NCBI GenBank assembly: GCA_029945445.1
Contig: JAQSCO010000057.1
Location: forward strand, 480,985-544,984
Direction of reading: 5' to 3'
Length of the DNA: 64,000 nt
Source: Lacunisphaera sp.
GTDB lineage: Bacteria > Verrucomicrobiota > Verrucomicrobiia > Opitutales > Opitutaceae
The notes beneath the pieces were generated by a model that saw only the letters and a list, made by a program, of their open reading frames with translations, searched no databases and was not told the DNA's origin. A program made the translations under genes and the position numbers. How positions within the stretch are numbered: the stretch's first letter is position 1; each line of letters starts with the position of its first letter. This document shows positions 40,266-48,431 of the stretch, in pieces.

Positions 40266-40502
40266 ATGAAAACCGCTCTTATCTCGCTCCTCACCGCCAC
40301 CCTTCTGGGTCTTGCGTCGCTCGCGAGCGGTCGTCACTTCGACGCCGCCGACTTCACCGCCATCCTGTTCACCACCGGCCTGGTGGCCTGGACGATCGAC
40401 CAATACAGCCGCGAACCCCGCGAACTGCACCGGCCGATCCGTTTCCCGGTCAATCTCGGCCGCCGCCCCGCCAAAGCGACGGTGGACTGCCAAGCGGCCT
40501 GA
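40266..40502 (+). CDS. Small exported or membrane protein, unknown
   Basis: 78 aa. The N-terminus is a hydrophobic signal or anchor (MKTALISLLTATLLGLASLA), followed by FTAILFTTGLVAWTIDQYSR as a second hydrophobic segment and a basic C-terminus. Start chosen for the signal-like N-terminus; CAACCAACTCCCGCC precedes the ATG, with no strong Shine-Dalgarno. It is framed by the sdh terminator and another hairpin, so it is probably a single-gene transcript. No family recognised. Confidence 0.65.
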   Translation: MKTALISLLTATLLGLASLASGRHFDAADFTAILFTTGLVAWTIDQYSREPRELHRPIRFPVNLGRRPAKATVDCQAA

Positions 40503-40526
40503 AGGCGAAAATTCCGACCTGACATG

Positions 40527-40558
40527 GCGGCCCCGGGGCGACCCGGGCGCCGCTTTTT
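40527..40558 (+). terminator. Terminator after small membrane protein
   Basis: GCGGCCCCGGG / CCCGGGCGCCGC (one bulged base) with loop GCGA and five T residues, 24 nt after the stop. It touches the stop codon of the convergent lipoprotein gene. Confidence 0.82.
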
Positions 40559-41021
40559 ATTTCCCGTTCACCGGCACCGAACCCGCATGGGTAAGGGCGC
40601 TCTTTTCCGTCACATCGCCGTAAAGCAGGATGACCAACTGCGAGTCCACGCGATAAGCCGCGCGGCCGCGGGCCGCCACCTCCGCGATGAGGCGGGCCGC
40701 GTCCGGTCCCGCCAAGGTCAGCTTGCTCACCTTGTTGACGGTCCGCTGGGCCGGAAGCGCCATGGCCTCGGCGTCGACGGTCGTGCCCACCAGGGTTCCG
40801 TTCAGGAAAATCTTGTTCGTCACGCGCGATAGCAGGTAGGAGGAGACATTGGGGTTCACCATGTCCCACTTTACCGACACGTTGCCGTCGCTGGCGCGTT
40901 CGATGCCGGTCAGTTCGGCGCTCAGTCCCACGGCGATGGCGTCGCCGCCTCCGTGGCCGCAACCGGCCAGGAACAGGGCGCTGCACAGCAGGGGGAACAG
41001 GGGGGTAAGCAGTTTCTTCAT
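40557..41021 (-). CDS. LEA2-like lipoprotein
   Basis: 154 aa. Lipoprotein signal MKKLLTPLFPLLCSALFLAG then Cys (LFLAGC lipobox). The mature part is one beta-sandwich-like domain with KWDMVNPNVSSYLLSRVTNK and FLNGTLVGTTVDAEAMALPA, resembling LEA14/WHy-type domains, known from stress-related and periplasmic proteins. The stop codon lies at the foot of the convergent terminator hairpin. It follows the DUF4203-like gene on the same strand by 38 nt. The function is uncertain. Confidence 0.72.
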   Translation of the reverse strand: MKKLLTPLFPLLCSALFLAGCGHGGGDAIAVGLSAELTGIERASDGNVSVKWDMVNPNVSSYLLSRVTNKIFLNGTLVGTTVDAEAMALPAQRTVNKVSKLTLAGPDAARLIAEVAARGRAAYRVDSQLVILLYGDVTEKSALTHAGSVPVNGK

Positions 41022-41059
41022 CGGGCCGGATTGTGCGGCGCCCCCGGGGCGCGGCAAGT

Positions 41060-41683
41060 CTACTCGTCCTTCGGCGGGTCTTTCTTTTTGGCCGCCCTCC
41101 CGCCCAGTTCGAACTGCGCGATCGTCCCGACCGCCGCCAGGGTGAGGATGGCCGGAAACATCCATGCGTTGTTGTCGATCAGCGCTGGCATCTGATCCGG
41201 ATGCTGGAAATAATACACCCAATCCATGCGGCTCGTGAAGAACGACAGAGCGAGGATCGCGCGGAAGGCCCCGAGCAGCGCGGTCGAGAGCATGATGAGC
41301 ACGCGCTGGAGCTTCACGGCGAGGAACCCGCCAATGACCCCGATCACGCCGCCGCTCAGCAGGGCGACCATGTGGTTGAAATTGGCGAGGAGCAGGATGC
41401 CGAGCGTCGCGCCGAACAGGAAACCCGCCACGAACACCGCGGCGATATACAACAGGTAGGCGAGACCCGCGCCCAGCAGGCCGCCCACGACCAGGCCGCC
41501 GATCTCGCCGGCGCCGCCCATGCCCAGGGCCGCGCCCGCGGCCTGGCCGAACACGACGCCGCTCAGGCCGCCGAGCACTGCCAGGGTGATCTTGAAGAGG
41601 CGGTAACCGAAAAAGCAGTCGAGCACACCCCACGCGAGGGCGCCGGCCGAAATCCACGGATAGAGTTCTTCACTCGGGTGCAC
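41060..41683 (-). CDS. DUF4203/TMEM198-like integral membrane protein
   Basis: 207 aa, GTG start. About seven hydrophobic segments rich in Gly, Ala and Leu (for example YRLFKITLAVLGGLSGVVFG, IGGLVVGGLLGAGLAYLLYI, LSGGVIGVIGGFLAVKLQRV) and a charged C-terminus KKKDPPKDE. The pattern resembles the DUF4203/TMEM198 domain, whose bacterial function is unknown. It is upstream of, and probably co-transcribed with, the LEA2-like lipoprotein. Confidence 0.72.
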   Translation of the reverse strand: MHPSEELYPWISAGALAWGVLDCFFGYRLFKITLAVLGGLSGVVFGQAAGAALGMGGAGEIGGLVVGGLLGAGLAYLLYIAAVFVAGFLFGATLGILLLANFNHMVALLSGGVIGVIGGFLAVKLQRVLIMLSTALLGAFRAILALSFFTSRMDWVYYFQHPDQMPALIDNNAWMFPAILTLAAVGTIAQFELGGRAAKKKDPPKDE

Positions 41684-41791
41684 GAGTCGGCACTAAGTCG
41701 CGCCCGGCCGCGGCTGGCAACCCGCTTTGTTTGCCGCCCGGCTCGGACAAAATCCCGGGCCGCCCACTGGCGGCAACGGGACCCGTGCGGC

Positions 41792-42055
41792 TCAGAACAG
41801 CGTCAGGGCCCGCGCACTTTCAAGCGCAACCCACGCGGCGCCGAAGGCCGTCGCCCCCAGGAACAGCCGCTTGGCCGTGCGCCGCCAGCGGAGACCGCGT
41901 TCGTGGTGGTCGACGTCATGGTGGCCGAACCCGGTTTCCTCGAGGAAGCTCGCAAACTGCGCGTGCTTCAGGCGGGTGGTCCGCAGGCGCCGGTCGCTCC
42001 GCTGGCCGAAGGCGATCGGCAGCTGATTGAGCAGGTGGCGCAGGCGATAGGACAT
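41792..42055 (-). CDS. Small protein with C-terminal membrane helix, unknown
   Basis: 87 aa (MSYRLRHLLNQLPIAFGQRS at the start). A basic N-terminal region is followed by ETGFGHHDVDHHERGLRWRR and a single hydrophobic helix LFLGATAFGAAWVALESA. An alternative in-frame start lies four codons upstream. It is divergent from lysA, whose start lies about 80 nt away, and upstream of the DUF4203-like gene on the same strand. I do not recognise the family; the His/Asp-rich stretch could bind metal. Confidence 0.55.
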   Translation of the reverse strand: MSYRLRHLLNQLPIAFGQRSDRRLRTTRLKHAQFASFLEETGFGHHDVDHHERGLRWRRTAKRLFLGATAFGAAWVALESARALTLF

Positions 42056-42136
42056 GGACTCCTTCATCCGGAAAATAGCGCTTCCACTCAAGGGGAATCT
42101 GGCTATCTGGACACCTTTCACGCTCACTTTACCGCG

Positions 42137-43444
42137 ATGCATCACTTCCGTTACACCGGCCAGAAGCTCCACTGCGAATCTGTCGACCTCACCGCGGTCG
42201 CCCAGCTCCACGGCACGCCCACCTACGTCTACAGCGCGCAGACTATCACGGACAACTACCGCCGCCTGGCCGCCAGCCTGGCCGGGCTCGACGTGCAGAT
42301 CTGCTACGCGATGAAGGCGAACTCCAACCTCGCCGTGCTGAGGCTTTTTTCGAACCTCGGCGCGGCTTTCGATCTCGTCAGCAGCGGCGAGCTCCGGCGC
42401 GTGACCGCGGCGGGCGGCAACACCGCCCGCAGCGTTTTTGCGGGCGTCGGCAAGACCGAGGCCGAGATCAAGCTCGCGCTCGAATCGGGCGTGTTCGGTT
42501 TCCACGTCGAGAGCGAGCCAGAGCTCGCGCGCATCAACCACGTCGCCGGCCAGCTGGGCCGCAAGGCGCCCATCGCCATCCGCATCAACCCGGACGTCGA
42601 CGCCAAGACGCACGCCAAGATCACGACCGGCAAGAGCGAGAACAAGTTCGGCATCCCGCTGAAGGTCGCCGCCGAGGCCTACGCGGCCGCCGCAAAGTAT
42701 CCCCACCTCGCGATCAAGGGCGTGCAGATGCACATCGGCTCGCAACTCACCTCGGCCGAGCCGTTCATCGAGGCGGTGAAGAAGGTCGTGCCGTTCGCGG
42801 CGCAGCTGCAGCAGGACTATGGCATCACCTATTTCAGCATCGGCGGCGGCATCGGCATCATCTACCAGGACGCGCTGGCCAGCGGCGACGCCGCGTGGTG
42901 GACCGCCAGACCCGAGGGCGAGCGCCCGCTCACGCCCGAGGCCTACGGCGCCGCGCTCACGCCGTTGCTCGCGCCGCTCGGCCTGAAAATCCTCCTCGAA
43001 CCGGGCCGCTTCCTCGTCGGCAACGCCGGCGTGCTGCTCTCCCGCGTCGAATACCTCAAGCGCGGCGCCGGGAAGAATTTCCTCGTGCTCGACGCCGCGA
43101 TGAACGACCTCGTCCGCCCCGCGATGTATGAGGCCTACCACGAGGTCGTGCCGCTGCTGCGCGACAGCTCGCGGCCCGCCCTCAAGGCCGACCTCGTCGG
43201 CCCCATCTGCGAGTCGGGCGACTGTTTCGCCAAGGACCGCACGCTGCAGACGGTGGGCGAGGGCGAGTTCGTTGCCTTCATGAGCGCCGGCGCCTATGGC
43301 TACACCATGGCCAGCCGCTACAACACCCGCGCAATGGCCGCCGAGGTCCTCGTGTCCGGCAGCCGCTTCGAGCTGGTCAACGCGCGCGAAAATTTCGAAG
43401 CTATGGTTGCCGGCGAAAAAATCCCCGGTTTCCTCAAGACCTGA
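42137..43444 (+). CDS. lysA: Diaminopimelate decarboxylase
   Basis: 435 aa PLP enzyme making L-lysine from meso-diaminopimelate. The PLP Lys is in ICYAMKANSNLAVLR; the phosphate-binding glycine run is SIGGGIGIIY; the substrate motif is VGPICESGDCFAKDRTL; and the C-terminal AYGYTMASRYNTR is typical. ATG at 42137 (MHHFRYTGQKLHCESVDL) is the usual family start; the long upstream frame is not conserved. gpsA follows 11 nt later, so the pair is probably co-transcribed. Confidence 0.96.
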   Translation: MHHFRYTGQKLHCESVDLTAVAQLHGTPTYVYSAQTITDNYRRLAASLAGLDVQICYAMKANSNLAVLRLFSNLGAAFDLVSSGELRRVTAAGGNTARSVFAGVGKTEAEIKLALESGVFGFHVESEPELARINHVAGQLGRKAPIAIRINPDVDAKTHAKITTGKSENKFGIPLKVAAEAYAAAAKYPHLAIKGVQMHIGSQLTSAEPFIEAVKKVVPFAAQLQQDYGITYFSIGGGIGIIYQDALASGDAAWWTARPEGERPLTPEAYGAALTPLLAPLGLKILLEPGRFLVGNAGVLLSRVEYLKRGAGKNFLVLDAAMNDLVRPAMYEAYHEVVPLLRDSSRPALKADLVGPICESGDCFAKDRTLQTVGEGEFVAFMSAGAYGYTMASRYNTRAMAAEVLVSGSRFELVNARENFEAMVAGEKIPGFLKT

Positions 43445-43455
43445 CGGTTTTCCCC

Positions 43456-44499
43456 ATGCCCGCGCCGCGCCCCCTCAATTTCGCAGTCATCGGCGCCGGC
43501 GCCTGGGGCACCGCGATGGCGGCGCATCTCGCCCGCCGCGGGCAACACACGACACTCGTCACGCGCCGGCCCGAGCACGCCGAGGCGATCCGCGCCGCCC
43601 GCGAAAACAGCGACTACCTGCCCGGCATCCGCCTGCCGGACGAATTGATCGTCACCAGTTACCTGCGTTCCGCGCTCGTCGAGGCCGACGTGGCGCTCAT
43701 CGCCTGCCCGTCGCAGTCCGTGCGCGCTTGGTGCGAGCAGATGCGCACGGTGCTGCACGACACCTCCCGGCTGCAGCTTTTTCTCAGCCTCGTGAAGGGG
43801 CTGGAGATCGGGTCCCACCTCCGGCCGAGCGAGATGATGTCGCAGATCCTGCCGGGCCTGAACTGCGGCACGCTCACCGGTCCGACCAACGCCGCCGAGG
43901 TGGCCCGCGGCCTGCCCGCCGCGATGGTGATGGCGGCGCAGCGCGCCGACGACTTCGTGCCCAAGGTGCAGGCGGCGATGAGCGGTCCCACCCTCCGCAT
44001 CTACACGGGTGACGACCTCGCGGGCGCGGAATACGGCGCCAGCCTCAAGAACATCTACGCCATCGCCGCCGGCCTGAGCGACGGCCTCAAGCTCGGCGAC
44101 AACTCGAAGGCGGCGCTGCTCACCCGCGCCGTCACGGAAATGCTCCGGGTCGGCGTGGCACTCGGCGCGAAGCCCGAGACCTTCTACGGCCTGAGCGGAT
44201 TTGGCGATCTCGTCGCGACCAGCCACGGCGCTTGGAGCCGCAACCGCGAGTTCGGCGAGAAGATCGGCGCCGGCAAGTCGGTTGACGAGCTCCTCGCCGG
44301 CCGCAAGACCGTCGTCGAGGGGCACCGCACGACCGAGGCGCTCTACGGCCTCTGCAAGGAGCGCGGCATCACCGCGCCGATCCTCACCGAGGTCTATGCG
44401 ATTCTCTACCAGCAAAAGAAGCCCGCTGATGCGCTCCACTCGCTTATGACCCGTGAGCTTAAGCGCGAGACGACTTCGCCATTCCCGAAAAAAGGCTGA
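43456..44499 (+). CDS. gpsA: Glycerol-3-phosphate dehydrogenase [NAD(P)+]
   Basis: 347 aa cytosolic dehydrogenase that makes sn-glycerol 3-phosphate from dihydroxyacetone phosphate for phospholipid synthesis. N-terminal NAD(P) fold FAVIGAGAWGTAMAAHLARR, then LQLFLSLVKGLEIGSHLRPS and the catalytic Lys region GASLKNIYAIAAGLSDGLKL, with LGDNSKAALLTRAVTEM and YGLSGFGDLVATSHGAWSRN. It follows lysA by 11 nt. Confidence 0.96.
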   Translation: MPAPRPLNFAVIGAGAWGTAMAAHLARRGQHTTLVTRRPEHAEAIRAARENSDYLPGIRLPDELIVTSYLRSALVEADVALIACPSQSVRAWCEQMRTVLHDTSRLQLFLSLVKGLEIGSHLRPSEMMSQILPGLNCGTLTGPTNAAEVARGLPAAMVMAAQRADDFVPKVQAAMSGPTLRIYTGDDLAGAEYGASLKNIYAIAAGLSDGLKLGDNSKAALLTRAVTEMLRVGVALGAKPETFYGLSGFGDLVATSHGAWSRNREFGEKIGAGKSVDELLAGRKTVVEGHRTTEALYGLCKERGITAPILTEVYAILYQQKKPADALHSLMTRELKRETTSPFPKKG

Positions 44500-44554
44500 G
44501 ACAGGGCCGGCGTTTGACGCCGTGCCGGATCTGGTCCGCCGACAAGCGGCGACC

Positions 44555-45043
44555 CTACAGGGGTCCAACCGCAGTCAGCGGCGCCTCCATGAGCACACAG
44601 TTGAACTTCGGGTGCATCCCTTTCTCGACGTAGCCGAGCGCGCGGTAGAGCCCGATGGCGTTCGTGTTGTCGGGAAAAACATAGAGCGAGAAGGCCGTGA
44701 TCGGGTGGAGGCGGACCGCCGCGCGCATCAGTGCGACGCACAGCGCGCGGCCCAAGCCCTGGCCGCGATGGTGCGGTGACACGATGATGCGCGCGAGGTG
44801 ACCGTAGGTTTGCTTCCGGAAACGCACCTGGCCGAGACCGAGCATGTCGCCCGCCGGGGAGACGAACGCAAACGTCGCAGCGTCAGAGTGTTTGAGGTCC
44901 TCCCACAGCGACTCTGCCGTGGCCGGGCAGCGCGTGCTCGGCCCCGCCCAGCAGCGGAGCGCCTCGTCCTCCGGTGTCCACGATAGCGCGAGGGCCACGT
45001 CGGCCGGAGTGGCTGGCCGCAGACTTGGGTTAGGCGGGTTCAC
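44555..45043 (-). CDS. GNAT-family N-acetyltransferase
   Basis: 162 aa. GNAT acetyl-CoA motif A is ARIIVSPHHRGQGLGRALCV, followed by motif B with FSLYVFPDNTNAIGLYRALG and YVEKGMH. The acceptor is unknown; the sequence resembles YkwB-like or generic acetyltransferases. Its ATG overlaps the stop of the MFS gene (4 nt), so it is the last gene of a minus-strand chain that starts at the GH13-like gene. It is convergent with gpsA over 55 nt without an evident terminator. Confidence 0.85.
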   Translation of the reverse strand: MNPPNPSLRPATPADVALALSWTPEDEALRCWAGPSTRCPATAESLWEDLKHSDAATFAFVSPAGDMLGLGQVRFRKQTYGHLARIIVSPHHRGQGLGRALCVALMRAAVRLHPITAFSLYVFPDNTNAIGLYRALGYVEKGMHPKFNCVLMEAPLTAVGPL

Positions 45044-46320
45044 TTCGGCGGCTCCTCCCCGTCCCGGTGGATGACCAGCAGGCGGGGCAGGAAAGGAATG
45101 ACCAGCAGCACAAGGGCGGAGCTGCCCGAATTCAGCATGATCATGCCGGCGAAACTGTGGTCCAGCCGTTCATAAAGCCAGGAGCCAAACAAATCTGATC
45201 CCGACACCGACAGGCTGCCCAAGCTGAAGATGAGGGCGTAGCCCAGCGCGGCGAAATTCTTCGGCGTGGCGCGGGCCAGCAGGTCGAAAATCGGCATGAA
45301 GGCGAGGGCGGTGCACAGCCCATACACGGCCTCGATGACCATGGCCGAGCCCATTGACCGGTAGGCGAAGTAGGCCAGCGAGGAAGCCGCATGCAAGGTG
45401 ACTCCCAGCCACAGCAGCTTGCTGAGCGCGACGCGGCGACAGATCCGCATGTAGCCGACGCTGCCGAGCAGCCCGGCGGCGGCCGAGACAAACCCCAGGT
45501 ATCCGATATACTGCGGGCTGAAGCCGAGGGTCTCACTCTGGTAATAAAACAACGGAGTCCCGAACCCGGGCGAAAATTTGATCAGCACCCAGAAGCCGGC
45601 GGCCGTCCAGAGGGTGCGGAGCCCGAGCAGGGGCTTGAACTGCGCCAGGGTCCACTTGAGTTGGTCCGGCCCGGCCGGGTTTTCCCGCAGGACTTTCGCG
45701 AACAGGAAGGTCAGCACAAGCATCAGGCCGGCATTGATGAGAAAGCCATGGTGCAGCATGCGCGCCGCAATCCAGCCACCGGCTAGTCCCGCCAGCAGCC
45801 AGCCAAGGCTCTCGGTGCCGCTGCGCACGGCGCTGATGCGGCCGGTGGCGCTGTAGGCCTGGCCCACTTCGACGAGCATGCCGCCCAGCGTCGTGTGCAC
45901 CATCATCAGCGTAAAGTTGATGGCCAGCACCAGGACCAGCATGGAAGCGTAGGTATCGTGCTTGAAGGCCAGTGCGGCCCAAAGCACGGCGGTCGTGGCG
46001 GAGAAGGCGACCAGATACCCCTTCCGCCGGGTGCCCCAGAGCCGCACGTTGTCGACGAGCAGGCCGGCGAACGGCTTGCAATACCAGGCGAGCTTGATGA
46101 TGACGAAGAAGCCGGCCAGCTGGGTCGCCGTCAGGTGCAGGTGATCCTTGAGCAGGAACCGCAGGGCCAGGTTGGCGACGCCCTCCCGGGAGTCGCACAG
46201 CGTCAGGAACAGATACCCGGCCCCCACGAGCAGCAGGGCCGAGTGCAACCGCGCGGATGCCGGCTGGTCCTCGCGCCCGAAGGAAAGTCCGCCCGCGCTG
46301 TCCGGTGGCGGGGATTTCAT
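45040..46320 (-). CDS. MFS transporter
   Basis: 426 aa polytopic transporter with about 12 hydrophobic segments. The N-terminal half includes LAGFFVIIKLAWYCKPFAGL and DNVRLWGTRRKGYLVAFSAT, which corresponds to the MFS loop 2-3 region; the C-terminal half has SPQYIGYLGFVSAAAGLLGS and ALAFMPIFDLLARATPKNFA. The look is that of the BT1/folate-biopterin or AmpG-like groups; substrate unknown. It overlaps the CoA-transferase gene upstream and the GNAT gene downstream by 4 nt each, so it likely imports the compound handled by the CoA-transferase/lyase pair. Confidence 0.85.
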   Translation of the reverse strand: MKSPPPDSAGGLSFGREDQPASARLHSALLLVGAGYLFLTLCDSREGVANLALRFLLKDHLHLTATQLAGFFVIIKLAWYCKPFAGLLVDNVRLWGTRRKGYLVAFSATTAVLWAALAFKHDTYASMLVLVLAINFTLMMVHTTLGGMLVEVGQAYSATGRISAVRSGTESLGWLLAGLAGGWIAARMLHHGFLINAGLMLVLTFLFAKVLRENPAGPDQLKWTLAQFKPLLGLRTLWTAAGFWVLIKFSPGFGTPLFYYQSETLGFSPQYIGYLGFVSAAAGLLGSVGYMRICRRVALSKLLWLGVTLHAASSLAYFAYRSMGSAMVIEAVYGLCTALAFMPIFDLLARATPKNFAALGYALIFSLGSLSVSGSDLFGSWLYERLDHSFAGMIMLNSGSSALVLLVIPFLPRLLVIHRDGEEPPK

Positions 46321-47552
46321 TTTCGCCCGGCGGGTTCGAACACCACCTTGTCGGCGATCAAACGGACGCAGGCTGCCTCATCGAGGCCAAGTTCCGCCAG
46401 GATTGACCGGCTGTGCTCGCCGAGGTCGGGCGCGCGATGGCGAATCGAGCCGGGCGTGCCGGCCAGGCGGGGCACGACATGGTGCATCGGCAGCGTCGTG
46501 GTCTCGGGGTCGGGATAGTCGGCGACGATCTCGCGCTGGATGAAATGGGGATCCTCGAGGATCTGCGCCACGTCGTAGATCGGGCCGACGGTGACCTCGG
46601 CCTTTTCGAAGAAGGTGACGTTCTCCGCCTGGGTGTGCCGGCGGATGAACTCGCCGATGATGGCGTCGAGTTCCTCGGAGTGTTTCACCCGGGCCGCGTT
46701 CGTGCGGAAGCGCGGGTCGTCGTTGAGTTCCGGACGGCCGATGGCGCGGAGCAGGCGCTCGGCCATGCCCTGCGTCGAGCCGGAGAGGGCAACATACTTG
46801 CCGTCCTGGCAGCGGTAGACGTTGCGCGGGGCGGAATTGGTCGAGCGGCTGCCGGTGCGCGGCTTGACCTTGCCGGTGAGCCGGTAATTGGCGGCCTGCG
46901 GACTGAGGATGGCAAAGAGCGGGTCGAGCAGCGGCAGGTCGATGACCTGGCCGGCGCCGCCGTTGTGCTCGACCTCGCGGAGGGCGATCATGACGGCCGA
47001 GGCGCCGTAGAGTCCGGCGACGCCGTCGGCGAGATACATGGGCGGGAGCACAGGCTCGCGGTCGGCGAAACCATTGAAGGAAGCGAAGCCCGACATGCCC
47101 TCGATGACGGTGCCGAAACCCGGCCGCTGCGCATAGGGGCCGTCCTGGCCCCAGCCAGAAATGCGGGTGACAACGAGCTTCGGGTTGAGCTTGAGCAGCA
47201 GGTCGGGCGCCAGGCCCATTTTCTCCAGGACGCCCGGACGAAAACTCTCGACGAGCAGATGCGCGGTGGGGACAAGCTTGCGCAGCAGCTCGATCGCCTC
47301 GGGTTTGCGCAGGTCGAGGGCGAGGCTCTGCTTGTTGCGCGAATAGATTTTCCAATGCGTCGACACGCCGTTGGTCTGCCACGCGCGCAGCGTGTCGCCC
47401 TCGGGCGGCTCGACCTTGATGACCTCGGCGCCGAAGTCGCCGAGGACCTGGGTCAGCACGTTGCCGGCGAAGAGGCGCGAGAGATCCAGAACGCGGAGGC
47501 CGTTGAGCGGGCCGCGGGCGGCCGGCGTGTAGTCGCGTTTCTTGAGAGGCAT
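46317..47552 (-). CDS. CaiB/BaiF (family III) CoA-transferase
   Basis: 411 aa. N-terminal GLRVLDLSRLFAGNVLTQVL and DFGAEVIKVEPPEGDTLRAW are typical for family III CoA-transferases; the catalytic Asp is in YLADGVAGLYGASAVMIALR (about residue 176). The enzyme moves CoA between carboxylic acids. It sits 10 nt after a CitE-like lyase and overlaps an MFS gene. A CoA-transferase plus a CitE-type lyase is the arrangement used to activate and split hydroxy-dicarboxylic acids such as malate or citramalate. The acid used here is not known. Confidence 0.92.
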   Translation of the reverse strand: MPLKKRDYTPAARGPLNGLRVLDLSRLFAGNVLTQVLGDFGAEVIKVEPPEGDTLRAWQTNGVSTHWKIYSRNKQSLALDLRKPEAIELLRKLVPTAHLLVESFRPGVLEKMGLAPDLLLKLNPKLVVTRISGWGQDGPYAQRPGFGTVIEGMSGFASFNGFADREPVLPPMYLADGVAGLYGASAVMIALREVEHNGGAGQVIDLPLLDPLFAILSPQAANYRLTGKVKPRTGSRSTNSAPRNVYRCQDGKYVALSGSTQGMAERLLRAIGRPELNDDPRFRTNAARVKHSEELDAIIGEFIRRHTQAENVTFFEKAEVTVGPIYDVAQILEDPHFIQREIVADYPDPETTTLPMHHVVPRLAGTPGSIRHRAPDLGEHSRSILAELGLDEAACVRLIADKVVFEPAGRK

Positions 47553-47562
47553 GCGGACGAAA

Positions 47563-48423
47563 TCAGGCAGCCGGCGGCGTGAACTGCCGGGCCATGGCGA
47601 CCACGGCCTGGGCGCGCTTGATGAAGGGCGCGTCGATCATCCGGCCGTCGACGGTGAAGACCCCGGCCTTGGTCTGCGCGGCGGCCTCGACGACGCGGCG
47701 CGCGAAGGCGACTTCGGCCTCGGTGGGCAGGAAAATGTCGTTGGCCAGCGCGACCTGGCTGGGATGGATGCAGGACTTGCCAATGTAGCCCAGGCGCTTG
47801 GCGGCGAGCGCCTCGGCGCGGAAGCCCTCGAGATCCTTGATCGCGGCATAGGCGGCGTCGCACACCCAGAGCCCGGCCTCGCCGGCGGCGAGGCGCACGG
47901 CCAGCTTCACCTGGTGGACGGCCGCGGCGTCGGTGCGGTCAATGCCGAGCGGCTCGAAAAGATCGGCGAATCCGATCTGCAGGCCGGCGACCCGCGGGTC
48001 GGCGCCGGCGATCTCGGCGGCGAGGCGGAGGCCGCGGGGTGACTCGATGTTGGCCAGGAGGCCGATGGGGCGGGACAGGCCGCGCTCTTTTTCGAGGCGG
48101 GCGAGAGCCTTGACCGCGGTGCGCACATCGTCCGCCGACTCGACCTTGGGCAGATTGAGCAGATCGACCCGCGGCCCAACAATCGCGGACAAATCCGCCT
48201 CGAAATGCGGCGTGGCGAGGCCGTTGACGCGCACGATCAGGATTTTCGTGGAGGCGGCGAACCCGGGCGACTGCAGCGCTTCGCCGACGAGGCGGCGGGC
48301 CTCTGCCTTGCCGCCTTCCGGCACGGCGTCCTCGAGGTCGAACGACAGGGCGTCGGCCGGGCCGGCCAAGGCCTTGGGAAAAAGTTCCGGACGGGAACCG
48401 GGGACGAAGAGTTTGCTGCGCAT
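47563..48423 (-). CDS. HpcH/HpaI/CitE-like CoA-ester lyase
   Basis: 286 aa TIM-barrel lyase of the citrate lyase beta subunit family. The N-terminus RSKLFVPGSRPELFPKALA is the classic CitE start; metal and substrate residues lie in ALSFDLEDAVPEGGKAEAR and LLANIESPRGLRLAAEIAG; the C-terminal motif is YIGKSCIHPSQVALANDIF. Stand-alone CitE proteins cleave (3S)-malyl-, citramalyl- or related CoA esters. It lies 8 nt after the upstream fusion gene and 10 nt before the CoA-transferase. Confidence 0.92.
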   Translation of the reverse strand: MRSKLFVPGSRPELFPKALAGPADALSFDLEDAVPEGGKAEARRLVGEALQSPGFAASTKILIVRVNGLATPHFEADLSAIVGPRVDLLNLPKVESADDVRTAVKALARLEKERGLSRPIGLLANIESPRGLRLAAEIAGADPRVAGLQIGFADLFEPLGIDRTDAAAVHQVKLAVRLAAGEAGLWVCDAAYAAIKDLEGFRAEALAAKRLGYIGKSCIHPSQVALANDIFLPTEAEVAFARRVVEAAAQTKAGVFTVDGRMIDAPFIKRAQAVVAMARQFTPPAA

Positions 48424-48431
48424 GGGGAAAA

